From assembly GCA_000727475.1 (NCBI GenBank), contig KL647288.1:9984055-10048054 (forward strand): DNA of 64,000 nt. Reading direction: 5' to 3'. The position numbers and the translations under genes are program-made. This document shows positions 1 to 13,445 of the stretch, one piece after another (positions within the stretch are counted from its first letter, which is position 1; each line of letters opens with the position of its first letter). Source of the DNA: Sarcocystis neurona (taxonomy: Eukaryota; Apicomplexa; Conoidasida; Eucoccidiorida; Sarcocystidae). The notes under the pieces were generated by a model. The model ran no database searches and had not been told where the DNA came from. It was given only the letters and a program-made list of their open reading frames with translations.

Positions 1-16
1 CGCCCTCGTGCTGGCG

Positions 17-3000
17 CTACCAACCGTATTTCATAGATGTGTTATGTTTGTTCTGCCTGGTCTTCGCCATCATCTCCCACATCTCGAGCTCCTTTTCTGC
101 TGCCTCCGCAGCGAGCCAGTTGATCTGTAGCATGGAGGCACCCACAGCACAGCAGTATGTTAAAAAAGGGCATACGGACGCCCAAAAGCTGCTGGCAGAA
201 ATCAGACATTTAATTTCGTTCGCGTTCTCTAACTGCACTGGGCACGTACTGGCAAACTGCCACAGACACCTCTCCTTAGCGGCGGACACGTTTCCGCCCG
301 CCAACACTAGGAAATTCAATGAGGACTCGCAGCAAGAAGCAAATGGAAAGTGTGTTACCAAGCCGGTTGGCCACCACAAGCATCTACGCACGCATTTCAT
401 GCTTTCATAATTGCGTGTACTGTCAACATCGAATATTCGTATTATGTATTCAATCGTGTATATCGTGCACGTACGTGAGAGTATCATATAGAAAACCGTA
501 CCCGCGATTCTATAGAGATACAGCCACGCGATTTCCATGCGGGGATGGACACGCGCTTTCAGCTACGCAAGCAAATGTTATGATGTTATTTATGTCTGCT
601 ATCCATGTCCACCGGCAACGCGCAGCTTAAGTACACAGACATCTGACAGTGTCTATACCACGCCTAAACTCTTACAGTACGTAACCGTGTATATGCCACA
701 GGGGCATTTGCTCACGCACAAAACCGCCCGCTAAATGGTCGTGTCCACGTGATATGTCAAAGGTCACACGCACATTTGATTGATCTACCAAACAGAGTAA
801 ATCTCTGCAAGTATGCCTCTCCCACTTCGTTATTTGTGTGCATTCACATGTGTGCCTTTGCGGTGGACACATCGTAACTACGGCACCTTCTACGATAGGT
901 GCAATTCCACCGTAGGTGGCTGCACCTTTGCAAATTCCGTGTTCCCTTACCTGGTGTTTCCGCTTCTGCATTGCACGAGGTTCGACGGTCTGCACGATCC
1001 CCTTATCCTTTACGCTCCACACATTCGTGGAAATATTCAGTTTTGTTCTTTTGACGTGTGCCGGCGTGGCGTGTAACTGGTAGTTCAACTGCCTGTGCGT
1101 TCCAAGCGCAGCAGGTCGCAAGGGACATCCAAAGTGTGATGCACTGCAAGCTGCCCGTCTCACATCCATTTGTTGGTACACCTCCACACCGTCGTGGACA
1201 TTTTCAGCTTCTGCCAGTTCGCGTGCAGAGGCGTCGCCTGTGCTTAGAGATTCACTTCCTTGTAGGTAGGAGGCGTCCCGCCTGCCACTCTGTGAGTGAT
1301 CGCGTACATTTTCCTTCACCTATACGTAGGTGGGCTTCCAACACGTGCATACGTATGCCGATGCACACGTGCCCACTGGCTGCTCCAGAAAAACTGACCT
1401 GCCCCCTCGTGCTTTGTGTCACACCTATGTATACCTCCCGTTTACCCACACTTGTGCACCCTTCCTACACACATAGGTACTGACACACATTCGCCACACA
1501 CGCGCAGACCCACGCATGTGCACACCGTCCTTGTAATGCTACCCCTGCGCGCCAGCTCTACTGGTTGCTGCCGCCGCCCTCCCGCCTGTCGCTAGTGGTG
1601 CAGCCGCTGTTGGTATTCCTGTTTGCTGCTGCTGCCGGTTATGGTGAAGCGGCCACGCCGTCAGCTTAAGGTGCTGTACGGCACTAAAACAACACTCTTG
1701 TTTCAGAAGGGGTTCCTATAGTCTCGGCCATATCGAAGTCGAGTCCACGCACAACGACAAAGTCTACTACCAGGCAGCTGTTCAGTTTGAGTGTACAAAC
1801 ACTGTGACAAATTGTTGTCCGTCGCCCTATCAAGAAGAAACTGAGCGTTACCGGGCTGAAGGTGCGGTAGAGGTGTCTAGCACTGGAGAGCGGCACAAAC
1901 GTGTGCAAACGTCTACACAAGCACGTATATGTACGCATATTTACGTGCAGATGCGTATACGTGTACGCACGTGTATACACGTACGTACAGATGTATACAT
2001 ACGTCCATTTATACGTGTACATGCGGTTACACAGATACATACGTATATGTGTCACCTAACCTGGAAATACTCGAGATGATGATATGGCCACGCACTTACG
2101 CGTTCCACCGCATATATGCAGAACCGGTCTACACTAATATGCATGTACACAACACATACGTACGCTGCACAAGCACACACGTGATAACATGTGAATGAGC
2201 ACGACCACTGCGTGCCATGTATATCGGACCATGCGCTTACCAGTCCGGATCTCTCAGCGATTCGCCTGAAACCACCTTCACCCTGGCGTTCTGCAGCTCG
2301 CGATACTGCAACAGCACCAGTCACCGCGCAGCAGCAACACACTACCACCATTGCAGCGGGCCTATACACGTGTCCAACGCAGGGTGTCGAGGTAAATCTC
2401 AACCAAGTTGAACACCTGAATGACTCTTTGACACAGAAGGGAAGACGCTCGGTAACAACCACTTTCCACATTTACACGCACATGAAGGAAAGAGGTTCCG
2501 TAACAACTACTTTCCACACTTACAAGCCCATAAATATATACACGTGCGTACACATTTTAGGTATGCCGAAGCACTACGGACCCTGTTTCGCATATCACAG
2601 GCACAATGAAGTATACCGTAATCGGAGGTGTTGGCGTCTTAGGAGCTTGCGGCTGCACGCCCTCCTTCAACGACGCGGCCCGCCGCCCTGCAAACGATGC
2701 AGAGGCGAAGGGTCTGGGAATAAGCAGCGGTTATCTGGAAAAGATCTACGTGCAACCGCATGCGCCGACACCCAGACAGGCACACACCTACGTACGAATA
2801 CACAGAGACACAATGTTCGCAAACACGTGCAGCTTCCCCTAACTCATCACGTACTTCAGTAGCCTCAAAACGGCGTACCACCGTGCAAATATGGGTTTCG
2901 CTGAACATAAGCAGTATCCAAAGAGAAAGCATAAATGTTCCAGCAGCGCAGTTCAGTTTTAGATACATGCACGAATATCTGTGCAGACCCACAGAGATAC

Positions 3001-6000
3001 ACGCACACATGTAATGTGTGGTGTGGGAAGGAATTTCGGCTTCCCAGTACCAGCTCATCTTCAGCGAAAGTCGCGGAAGAAAAGCAGAGCCCCAGGGGTT
3101 GCTCCAAGGTACGAAGTGTGACGCTGCAGCCCACTCAGCGTACACGATGAGGAAAACATGTCTGCACACGCAAGACACGAGAAATGGGGTATACGTACAC
3201 TACTTGAGGAACACTTGTGAGCGTGGGCACCGCTAAGAGAAATTACCTCACACCAAATGTGGGAACATCTCCGCACCCACGAGAACACGCGCAATACAAA
3301 ACCGCATCCACTCAGACTGTCCATATGCAAAACACAGTGTACGTGCACTTGTACCCTTCGTGACGGTCTCTATGGGACAGCAGCAGCCGCGCTGTCCCTG
3401 TCAACGGCTGTCAGTCGTCAGGGTGAGCTGTCGACCGCTGAATTCAGAGCCTTTGTCAGTGTACCACTGCAAAGCTAACGCAGACTACTGCGTAAACAAC
3501 ACAGCACAAAGCGCTGTACTCCACACACGTGTGAAGGTACACATATGTAGAGACACGCACGTGTATATACGTATATCGCGTCTAGGCGTGAAGCCGGCTG
3601 ACTTACCATCTCCACACGCAAGCGTCTCCTCCAACACGAATATCAGGAAGACATTATCGCAGGATGTGTTTTGATAATTGACTCGCACACTGAAAGTGCA
3701 ACAGGGAAGCGCAGGCAGTTGCGCTTCGAAGAAAGAAAAAACCGAGACACGACGTCTCGTCCCAAGTCTCAGACACGAACTCGTAGCTACGCAGGGACTG
3801 GCAGGAGGGATTCCCGCTTTTGATATTATGTAAAACACATGGCACGCGTAGACAGCGAGGATAGTGGCATCACTCGCCACATCCGTTTCCAGAACACACA
3901 ACCGCTGCAGCTCAGAGCGTGCCGCTGGAGCTGGCAGGAGGTTCGAAACGTCTCTGTCTGCTCCCAACAAGACTCTTCGATTGAGAGGCACACGGACAGA
4001 CAAGGAAAGTCAAGGTCTCTCTGCACCTAAGTAGAGGTGTACACACTCTTTATAAAATAACAGACGGAACAAAGACGGAGAAGGGCAACCAACGTCTTTG
4101 GATGAAAGACTAAAACTCTCCCCTGCAACGTGCGCACATCGAAACCCGTCACCAACGACACCACCATCAGGAGCCGTTTAGAAATAATGTCTGTTACCAA
4201 GGAGACAAAAATAAACGGGGACGACAACAATGAACATATTTCTAAGAAACATTCACTCAAAAACACATCCATATGCGTACGTGTGGACACCGCGTATCTG
4301 CCAAAGGATGCTTCAAACCGGGCACCGGAGAAACGCGTACCTCGTTGAGTGACATGCCTTCGACTCTACGTTGCTCGCAAGCTTCGCGCGGAGGCTGTTC
4401 TACTGCAGCCGCGTTCCACGCAGAATATGCGCCAGCAGCCGGATATCCTGCTCCTGCTGCGTCGCCCTCTCCCCAAACATCTACGTAGGGCTCCGTGACA
4501 GGTTCTCCATCGCCAGAAACAACAGCGCCAGCTGCCGAACTTTCTTCGGTGACCCCGCTTTCTGACATGAGCTGCTCAAGAGCCCCGCCGAAGGGACAAC
4601 TGGCGCGGTTGCTCCCCTTGTTATCTGACGGCGCAGCTTGATCCTTAACGTCGAATGAGATGCCCAGAAGGGGAAGCCTTTCTGCTTTCATCGCTGGTTC
4701 AGCCGCCGCTGTGTCACCTGCCTCTGTGTCAGCGCGTTCAGCTTTAACGGGTACTGGGCATTCGCGCTCCCTTGCTGGCGTTGTCCCCTTCCTCTCCCTC
4801 TTCTCGTGCTCCTTCACAGGAACATCAGCTGGCGCCTCTTCTGTTTCGTCATCGTAAGCAGAAAACAGAGAAAACAGGGGACCCCGTTCTTCTCCCTCCG
4901 CCTCTGCGGTCGCCTGTGCCCCCTCGTGACCAGCAGCACGGCTGCTGCCACCTACGCGGCTGCTGGTGCTACCGCTCACGCAGCTGCTGCGATCTGTGGG
5001 GCTGCTGCTGCCGGCTTCAACGCCCGCGCTGTTCGCCACCCTGCTCCTGTCAGCGTCAGTTGCCGTGAAGCCAGTCTGCCCGCTGTTGCTGCCGCTGCTG
5101 CGCGGAGCACGCTGCTGTAGTCTGTGCAGAACGGGAGGAAAGAGCTGCTGCGGCTGCTCGTGCTGAGGCTTGGGCAGCATGCTTAGCAGCTTTTTCCCTC
5201 TTGGCTGGATACCGTTGTCAGATGTCGGTGTAGCTACCCCCCCTGTCGCTACCGTATGCTGCTGCGCCTGCATCTGCTCCCGTTTCACTCTAAACGCCTT
5301 CACAGGTGCCTCCTCGGCCACGTGGAAAACTCCCCTCTCGTACTTAAGCAGCGGAATGCCATCAGGCCCTACGGCGGCAGCAGATTCCGCTGCAAAAACA
5401 GTTTGCTCCCCTGCTCCCTGGGCTCCATCCGTTGCTGCTGCAGGTGCTCCTCCTGCTGCCGTATCGTTTCCAGCGTGATCTGCCGCTGCGAATTTCTCCG
5501 TGCGAAAGTCGTCCGTCCTACCAGAGACCGTGTCCGCATCTGCTCGAGCATTTGTACGACACGATGATCCGGCCGTTCGGCCAGGAGAAGAAACACACGT
5601 GCCGTCCTCCTTCTCAGCTTTCACTTGCCACCCTACGCTGCTGACGGTGCCAGTGCTGCGCGAAGTGTTGGCACCGGCACTGCAACTGGTGCAGGCGCTG
5701 CTGCTGCGGTCGCTTGAAAGCATCGTCTGAGCAGCACGGCTTGATCTGCCAGGCCCCGCCACTCCTCGCTCTGGAGCACCGCGAGGCAGCGGAAATGCGA
5801 ACAAAGAATGCGCAGAGGGGCGCTGCTCTCTACCGCTGCTGCCTGCTGTTGCGGAATCCACGGCAGCACCTACGATAGTAGGGCAGCACATCTGCAATCG
5901 TAGCAAATCAATGCGTTTCTTCCGCGGCGGAGATGCAAATCGCGACACACACGCCGTATGCCCGGCAGCCGGAGCAGCCCGGTCTGCAGCGCTACCCGCC

Positions 6001-6134
6001 TCCCCATCTGTAGCACCAGCAGTAGTACCTGTACGAGCTGTAGCTGCTGCAGTGGAAGCTGCGGCAGCACTGGGTTTCAAAATGCTTCCTTCCTCCTCGT
6101 CGTCCACATAGGCGTCTAACACAGAGCTCCACAT
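17..6134 (-). CDS. PRCC-family nuclear protein (proline-rich, mitotic-checkpoint/splicing associated), 3 exons
   Basis: Exon model on the minus strand: 6134-4341, 1007-951 and 124-17, all in phase 0, giving 652 aa. The last two exons spell QKRKHQ then INWLAAEAAEKELEMW and end in MKYGW. This matches the PRCC C-terminal signature (RKHQI...L...AKE.ELE....QAKYGF/W). The N-terminus, MWSSVLDAYVDDEEE, resembles the LxAYxSDEE start of PRCC. LFAFPLPRG (near residue 110) and LLSMLPKPQ (near 315) are PRCC-like LP-P motifs. The rest is Ala/Ser/Gly-rich and disordered, with a basic PPRKKR patch that could be a nuclear signal. Donors are AACGAG|GTACGC at 4341 and CACCAG|GTAAGG at 951; the last acceptor is CTACAG|ATC at 124. 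I start at the ATG at 6134 because the upstream frame reaches a stop within 10 codons. The 3.3-kb intron could hide a further small exon. Family assignment is strong; the exact function in coccidia is inferred. Confidence 0.85.
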
Positions 6135-6540
6135 CGCTTCGACAACACGAAGAGTCACGTGTCAGTGACAGTAGCCGCACGAATTTCCATACTGACCTTC
6201 CCCCTCCGCAGCAGCGGCAGGAAGAGTATGTCAGCAGCAGAATTGTCAACGTTGCCCGTAGGCGCAGCAGCTTTCTTGCAAGAGAAAGTCGAAGTACAGC
6301 AGACTTGGAAATCTGCGTCTGTACAAGTGACATCAGCAGAAGCATCGCCAGCACTACCAGCAGCAAAGGAGCAAGCTGGACTGCCACATGCAGCAGCGCT
6401 AACACCAGCGCCAGCAGCGGCACAGACGAGCACAGCTTGTTTCACACGTAAAGGCAGCACCACAGGCAGGTGATTCACCAGCAACAGCAGCACTGGCGGC
6501 GATATCCGCTAGCACGGTATCGTCTGAACTCATCTTCAGC
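6135..6540 (-). other. 5' flank or untranslated leader of the PRCC-family gene
   Basis: CTG/GCA-rich on the minus strand, with open frames that are Cys/Ala/Leu-rich and look like repeat translation. A short minus ORF starts with an ATG at 6532 (MSSDDTVLADIAA...). A good donor-like AAG|GTCAGT lies at about 6202, so a spliced leader or a short upstream exon is possible. I could not join it in frame to the ATG at 6134. Confidence 0.3.
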
Positions 6541-6559
6541 GAAGTATGTCACAGTTTCA

Positions 6560-6580
6560 CATATATATATATATACATAC
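6560..6580. repeat. Short (TA)n microsatellite
   Basis: Alternating TA run upstream of the PRCC-family gene, at the border between repeat-bearing and plain DNA. Confidence 0.7.
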
Positions 6581-7496
6581 ATGCTTGCACCTGTATATGT
6601 CATGATTATACAGTAGTGAACTGATTCAAAAATACTCACTCAATTTCACTAGTGTAAGGGTACGGGAAAAAAAGAGGCAACGTATGTAGTCATCGAAGGC
6701 AAAAACGGTTGAGCGCGCAAGACTCAGTCCTGAAGGCTACTATTAATCGCTGAGCCACCAAGCCAGAAATTCGAGCACCGCTATTCCGCTTGAGGAGACA
6801 TACGCGTAGAATAAATCGGGAAGGAGAATTATTCACGAGGTCTTTCGGTAGAGTAACTCAGTCCTACGGAATTAAATTTATGTGTAGCATACGAGGAGCC
6901 TACCACTTACATAGTCTTGCGCTCGAACATGCGGTGAAATAAAGTATCCCGAAACTACATTGTTACTGGAGTCATTCTGTAGCATGTAGAACACAGAAGC
7001 TTCCTATCTCTTCGACGCGAGTCTTCCGTAAAGGAGCATTATTCCGGGCAAGCATCGACAGAGTACGTTTTTTCCGCAGCCCTGCAAGGCAAGCGGGAAG
7101 AATCCTGTAACAAGAAGAATACTCCTCGTTGATGGGAAGGCACGGAAGAACAGGTAACCGAACAATTTACGGAAGGGTCACAGTGGAGAAAAACGGGAGA
7201 AACTACGGTGCTGCAAAGCCAGAGGAACATGCTCGGATTTCACGTGTACCTAGCTGAAGAAAAGCGACTCAGGTAGAACGTACCAAGATAACGCAGACTG
7301 GACCGACTCAACCACAGGGAGAAAGGCGCGAAGGTTTCCAAAAAGACATAGTCTTTCACGTCTGCACAATTTTGTGAGTACCAGTACAAGTATTTTTTGC
7401 GCGTATTTCCTTTTAGGGTGCTCCGATTAGCCGTGGTGCTGCCGGCGTCTGTGCATGCATTACGCTACCCGTGCACAAGGGTACACACGTATGTAT

Positions 7497-7555
7497 ATAT
7501 CTGTATGTATGTATGTATGTATGTATGTATACATATATATATATAGATAGATAGG
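7497..7555. repeat. Compound microsatellite (GTAT)n-(TA)n-(GATA)n
   Basis: About seven GTAT units run into a TA run and then GATA units. Simple repeat in noncoding DNA. Confidence 0.95.
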
Positions 7556-9496
7556 CGGATACCGAGTGTCGGGGTTACATACTGTACATGAAGGTTTTCC
7601 TCGTGTTATTCATGTAGCAATGATAGAAACGATGAACTCACAGAACTTCAGTGTAGGCGCACAACACAGGGGTGTGTGTCTATACCCACGTATACGCGCA
7701 CTTGATCGTCACCTCTTTACTATGCAGCGCTACGTAGCGGATGTGTTACCGCCCGCATAACGGCAAATACAAGACACCCTCGTTTACAGTGTGCTTCTGG
7801 AAACCACAGTCTGCTTGCTTCCTCAGTCGCTGGTGGCGGGATCAAAAAAAGTACCAGAAGAGCGGCCTTCTGGCTTGTAGAACATCACTTTTTTTTTTAA
7901 CGGGTTCTTACGTGCCTGCACATGCGAACCTATGCATATACCTTTTCGCGGCAGCTCTCGTACGTGCCTACCCTACGCGCTTCAGCGTACGGCTGTTTTA
8001 CGTCGTCTGTGGTGCACCACCTGACAAAGAGCGTGCTGCGCTTCTCATCCCTATGATCCGAGTATATGCTGGTGTCGACCCATCTCCTCAGAAGTATGTG
8101 GCCGTGCACGAACGTCCGCAAGAAACCGCATCTGTACACACAAGTGTGCATGTATTCATGGATAAAAGTGGTAACAAGTGCATGTCACAAACTTTCGGTG
8201 ACTTATGTGGAACATTATGTTATGAAGAACGCAAAAGACGAGTACACGGTGCATGGGGTAAGCGCGACTGTCGAGTTGTGGTACGTGTATATGTATGGCG
8301 TGTGTATGAGTAAGCTGCTGCTCATGTAAATAGATGAGAGCAGTTGGCGATGGGTTGAAACTGAGCAAAAGTCGTAACACAGGACAATCCTATCATGATT
8401 GTGCAGGAATGGAGAGAAAAATGGTGTCGAGGAGGGGTTGGAAGAAGGAACACTGCCATCAATCAATAATAATTCTCTGTGTGAACAGATTTAAATCACA
8501 CGAAGACGTAAGACGTCTTCTCATGCGCGCTGCGACGAAGCAGCAGGCAAACCAGAAACAATACTGGATGCTTTCCGTTAACTCAAAGACAGACTGTTCG
8601 TACATTTGCCCCACTGATCTGTAGCACTATTGGCTTTGGTTTACACATGTGTACACGTGTGGGCCCGTCGACGTCTGAATCGACCGCTGATTGTAAAATT
8701 CGATTTACGCCTGTCGAGACAGTGACAGTGATTACCACGCAGGACGGTAGCCGAACAACCGCTAACTCCGTACAGAGCGTAGAATGCCTGGGGACACCGG
8801 TGGGCCTCCGTAGGCCTCCTCTTCTTTACGAGAGTACATCGAAGACTTGATTTGACGCAGCGCAGACCTGAGATGCGCTACACTTCTGTCAGAAATATGC
8901 TGGGGAATTCCGGCGGACGCCGGCAATGTGTCGCCCGACATATTTGTCCGTGCGTGTTGGTGCAGGAACAAACAATATATTTAGTGCAGAGAATATGAGC
9001 CCAAGTAAAATGACAGAAGATATGAGTTGTATTCCGTGCCAGTAAAGAGCAGTGCGGTGTAGCTGAACGGATGCAGAAACGTAGCCCCTGAAGAGAATTC
9101 TATCCCGTAAGTTTCCTGCAGTTGCAGAGAAGCGGCTTCTCTGGAGGCCGGCGCTGCTCAAGCACAGCCCATGGAACGTAGTAACACAATGTGTTGTGCG
9201 GAAATAGGGCACGCTGGGCGGAGCTTGGGTGTAAGCCGCAACGGTGTAACAGGTCGTGGGCGAAGTAATGGCTGTAGAAGTCTCAGGCGCCGTGATCAAG
9301 CGTCGGCTGGGAGTGATTATTGACAGATGAGATTTTTGACAGATGAGATTTGCACCTTCCACAGTGCGTTGTAGCTTTTTTGATGGTTGGCCACCATCCC
9401 AATTTTTGTCCTTAGTAGCCTCCCGGTTGCATTCCGTGAGCAGCACTCCCGCTATAGTTTTACGCAATCCATTCGTGCACACCTATATGTATATTT

Positions 9497-9522
9497 ACAT
9501 ATATATATATATATATATATAC
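9497..9522. repeat. (TA)n microsatellite
   Basis: Uninterrupted alternating TA tract of about 24 nt in plain DNA. Confidence 0.95.
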
Positions 9523-12500
9523 ACGCACGTACGCGTGCCGCTTCATGTCTTAGTGAGCAGCAGTCACTGTGAACGCCGCCGTGGCACACGATCTGATACC
9601 CAGCGCAGGAAGTCTGCTTCATATTAGACACATAAGGTATCTTTCACGTGCCGCAATTTCTTCTCTTCCCCCCTGTGTCTCTTTCGGCGGGGATAATGGG
9701 CAGTTTTGTACTGGTAGCTGTTAAGTGCGTGGGACGTTCAACAGGTACCCGCTAGGGCGCTCGTAGCACTGTTAAGGAGTGAACCCTCCTCGTCCCTTTC
9801 TGAAATATGGTACGTGCACACAGGCCGTTCTTCTTGCATCCTGTCACACCCTCTTCTCTAAAGTGAAAGAGGCGCTTTGTGCGTGGTACGGGAACGCCAG
9901 GAACGTGGATGCTCCCTGTAGGCGGGGGAAGGAATTAAGAAGCCCCACCGTATGCGGTGCTGTGAAGTCGTCGTTTTCTGGCCGAAAAACGTGTTGACAG
10001 CCACAAGCACGGAGCGTATGAAGTTGTTCCCTGAAGCTGCACAGCGAGTGCGCGTCACACAAACGAAAGTGGCGCGATAAAGCGCAGTGGCGAGGAGGAG
10101 TAGTGGTGACCACGATGGGGAGGGTGCTCCGGTGGTGACAGCTCAGTGAACAAAGCCCACAGCAGTGCGTCCGTTGAAAAAGCACGAAAGTCAGCCTTCC
10201 TTTGCAATGCGCTGCAGTACCGGAGGTGGGTCCTGATCGAAGTGGGAGTACGCCCGGCGATGCAGCGGCGACGTACGGTGACCGGTGGGTGCGCAGATAT
10301 GGTCAGCTATAGGGGGGGTTGGTGAATAGGGTTTGATAAAGTATAGGGGGGAGTGGTGAGTAGAGTAGGTGAGAGTATGATGGAAGAAAAGAAGACGAGG
10401 GGCCAAAAGAGAGGACGCCCGTGTGAGGGGAGTCCTCACCAGCTTGGCTGTTGCCGGGCGGGGCTACTCGTGGTCCCTGCACTGTACTACAGCGGACGCT
10501 TTTCCCTGCTCTGTTTCCAGCCTCAGGCGTTCCGCGTCTCATCATCACCCGAGACAGGAAGACCTCCGTCCCCCTCCCTCTGGCGACTGTAGCCTTGTAA
10601 GGGGCGAGCCACCCACTCCCTGAACCCGGTGCCAGGCAGGCAGATCCTTCCCAGCCACCGACGCGACGACCCCCGCGATTCAGGTAACAGCGGGACGCTA
10701 CCCCCGCCAGTCGGTCACACCACGCAACGCAGCGCCTCGGTTGTTCATGTGGCAGGTCCGTACACACAAACACCCACTTCGACAAGAAGGTGACCCCGGT
10801 CCGCCTTCCGTCCTGTTCCCGTTGGGCAAATAGTGTCGTCGCAGTACAAGTGTCCCTACAAAAGCACTTAGTAGCAATATGGTGCTAGCACTACTTCTAT
10901 CATCCGTGCTAGGGGAATGGGCTTGGTCACTGATCTTCGAAGACAATGGTAGGAGCTCGTACAAACGTGTCCGTCGTAAATGCTTCGGTCCGCCGGGAGG
11001 ACTAACGGTGTGGTTTCCATCGTACGCTGTATGATAGCCTACCCGCTGTCCGTGTATCGCGCAGCTTCAGAAAGGGATCTTTGCATGGGTGGTCAAATCA
11101 GCAATAATACTATCCTTTCAGTGTGTGTGTAGCGCGATAACACCGAACACTTCCCTAACTGTGTGATGGGACAGGTGGCGTGGAATTTGCAGTGTTAGAT
11201 TAAGAAGCCTAGATATACTAGTAGCAGTTGTGTGGAAAGCAGGACTGTCAGCGATGATAACTTCTTAATGCTCTACGTAAGCTAGTCACACTCTCAGGAG
11301 TCGCGCTGAACTGTCGCGTGGATATTTCCTTACCAGCCACACTCCGGGAACGCCCAAGCGGGCGGCGGCTGTGTAGATTGAGTTTCTCCTCCATGACCTA
11401 GGTACTAATCGCTGCAACACCCCGTGCATGCCAGGGCACCAACGAATGGGTATGGACTGTCTGTGTCTGTTGCTCTCCCCGCGCAGCATGGGTGAAAGCC
11501 GGGTAGGGCTCGGCGCCTGCAGACACGCAGGGAGGTTTTTTTGAACGCACGTGTATCTTCGACTGCCATATGTATGTAGATATACAGGCACACCTCATGG
11601 TTCGTTATTAGTCGACTTCGACGCCCACAGCCGCGACAGCGCTACTACCATGCCTGCCTTCTCCGCCTTGTGACCCCCGCATTCGGAGTTGTCCAACGAG
11701 AACAACTGCTCGCACACGAACGAGAGCACACGATACGGGCGGATGATGCTGGGATATACGGATGAATGTTACAAACCACTAAAAAAGGTGCCACTCATGT
11801 AACGGTCCTACAAACGAATTTGGCTGGAGAACATGCCACGCACACGGCAGAATGTGTTTCAGTGCAACACCCAGGGAGCAGCCGGAGTAAGCCACAAAGT
11901 TTTATTCGCGAAGCTAGAAGGGAAGCAGCTTAGTGTGCGTTGCTGAACATACTACCTTCAGAAGACGTCTCACTATAGTCAAAGGCGCGTCAGTAGAAGA
12001 CTCGCTCGCTGCTGTGGTAAAGCCTACCCAGATCTCGTCACTACTCCTAAAAACGCGTGCGGAAGTACTAGAGCTACGTCTTTTCACTGCGTATATATGT
12101 TTACATATATAGGGTTACAAGTGTTGCCGAGTGTAACGTGCTGGCACACGCATCCTTGTGTCGATTCGGGCAGTGGCAGCGTAAGCCGTTGCTCACCTGA
12201 AGGAACACGACGCCACTTCAGCATGCATGTCGGCTGAGTGATTCCGTACCCGGCAACTCCGCTAGTCACGCAATTTGGATCGTTAATTGTTCGAAGCTAC
12301 CTCAAGCTTTCGCCTCGAACACTTTTTTTGTGGCCAGTATCCGCAGATGAGAGTGCGAGGTATTTGTGTGATGCTGCTTTCGTGCAGATAGTGGTCCAAA
12401 CCTTTTCATATTCAGCAGTTCCTAGGTACGAGTCTGACCACCGCCATCCAGTAGGGATAGTCTGTTAGGAGTGGACCACGAAGCATGCCGGAAATAGACC

Positions 12501-13250
12501 TGCGCAGGAACACCTGGCCTTTGTTCATTGTGGTCAGGCATTCACGCACGGAACATCTGTGAATGAGTTGCCAACTCGACACGAACCTGTGATTCTTGGG
12601 CCGTGTTATCTTTAATGGAGTACGCCTCACTTAGGAGGAAGGAGCTTCCTGTTATCTGCAGGTACATCTAGGCAGCGCCACATTGAAAAAGCGACTCAGG
12701 TATGCCACAAGCCTCAACACAACATTTCTAAATTAAGACGTCTGGCCGGTACTGGAGAACGACACACCCACACGTATATGATGACCTGCCGGGACTGGAA
12801 GTGGTTTGCGTGTCGGCAGTGCACGCCAGCGACGCCAAACTCGTGGGCGCGTGAAGCATTTCGACATTTCGCACCGCCTCCGCATGTGCTGGCCAGTCTC
12901 TGAGGACAGCGACGACTCCCAGGCCACCCTCTTTTGTTTGTGTAGTGCTTAAACCTTGTCAAACTCCGTCCTATGTAGTGCGTGGTCGTAGCAGAGCACG
13001 GTACCGTGCCTTCTCACCATGCTTCTGAGTTACAGAGGAGGTTTTTACAGTGTGTAGAGTGGGAAACCTGACCGCTCCGAGTAAGAGTGCACTTTTACGC
13101 GTGCTACTTATGGGCACAGTATATATGAGAATTCACCAATTCAAAACAGCTCCACATTTTAGTAACGAGAGGCTCACAGTAGCTTGAGTAAGCACAGTAG
13201 GCTACGCGAGTAGAGCCCGGGCGACACCGATTCGACACGCCATCCTCGGT

Positions 13251-13445
13251 GACATTGTGCCGCACATTCAACTTGCCAACAGAAAGTGCGCAACCAGGAT
13301 CATAGTTACCCGTCAGGTGACCCGGGACGAACTCGATCCATATGCTGCTGACATTGTGCCGCACGCTCAACTTGCCGGCAGAAAGTGCGCAGCCAGGCTC
13401 GTGGTTACCCGTCAGATGATCCGGTGCGAAATCGCATATGCTGCT
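13251..13445. repeat. Tandem duplication, unit 99 bp, two diverged copies
   Basis: Copy 1 is 13251-13349 and copy 2 is 13350-13445. Both begin GACATTGTGCCGCAC and end TATGCTGCT. They differ at scattered single positions, with a 3-nt length difference near the end of copy 2. The period is a multiple of three, and the plus frame is open through both copies (DIVPH.QLA.RKCA... twice). I see no start codon context or splice signals that would make it a gene. Confidence 0.85.

Noticed and set aside
1684..1800. Minus-strand frame DFVVVRGLDFDMAE resembling the PRCC segment before the C-terminal signature
   Set aside because: No usable donor downstream and wrong phase; the similarity is too short to rely on.
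1900..2060. Repeated TACGTATACGTG-like strings near 1.92-2.05 kb
   Set aside because: Degenerate TA/CG alternation inside an intron, without a fixed period or CRISPR-like spacer structure.
3609..3691. Minus-strand piece with a good acceptor (CACTTTCAG) and donor (GAGATG|GTAAGT) inside the large PRCC intron
   Set aside because: Only one frame is open and its phase does not match the flanking exons; no PRCC similarity. It may be an untranslated or cryptic exon.
7741..8313. 190-codon plus-strand ORF with ATG
   Set aside because: No motif, odd composition and no splice or family support; one such ORF is expected by chance in plain DNA of this length.
8889..9482. 197-codon minus-strand ORF with a possible membrane segment
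   Set aside because: It starts at GTG and contains no ATG in its whole length; no family motif.
10303..10785. 160-codon minus-strand ORF
   Set aside because: Composition typical of random GC-rich sequence; no motif.
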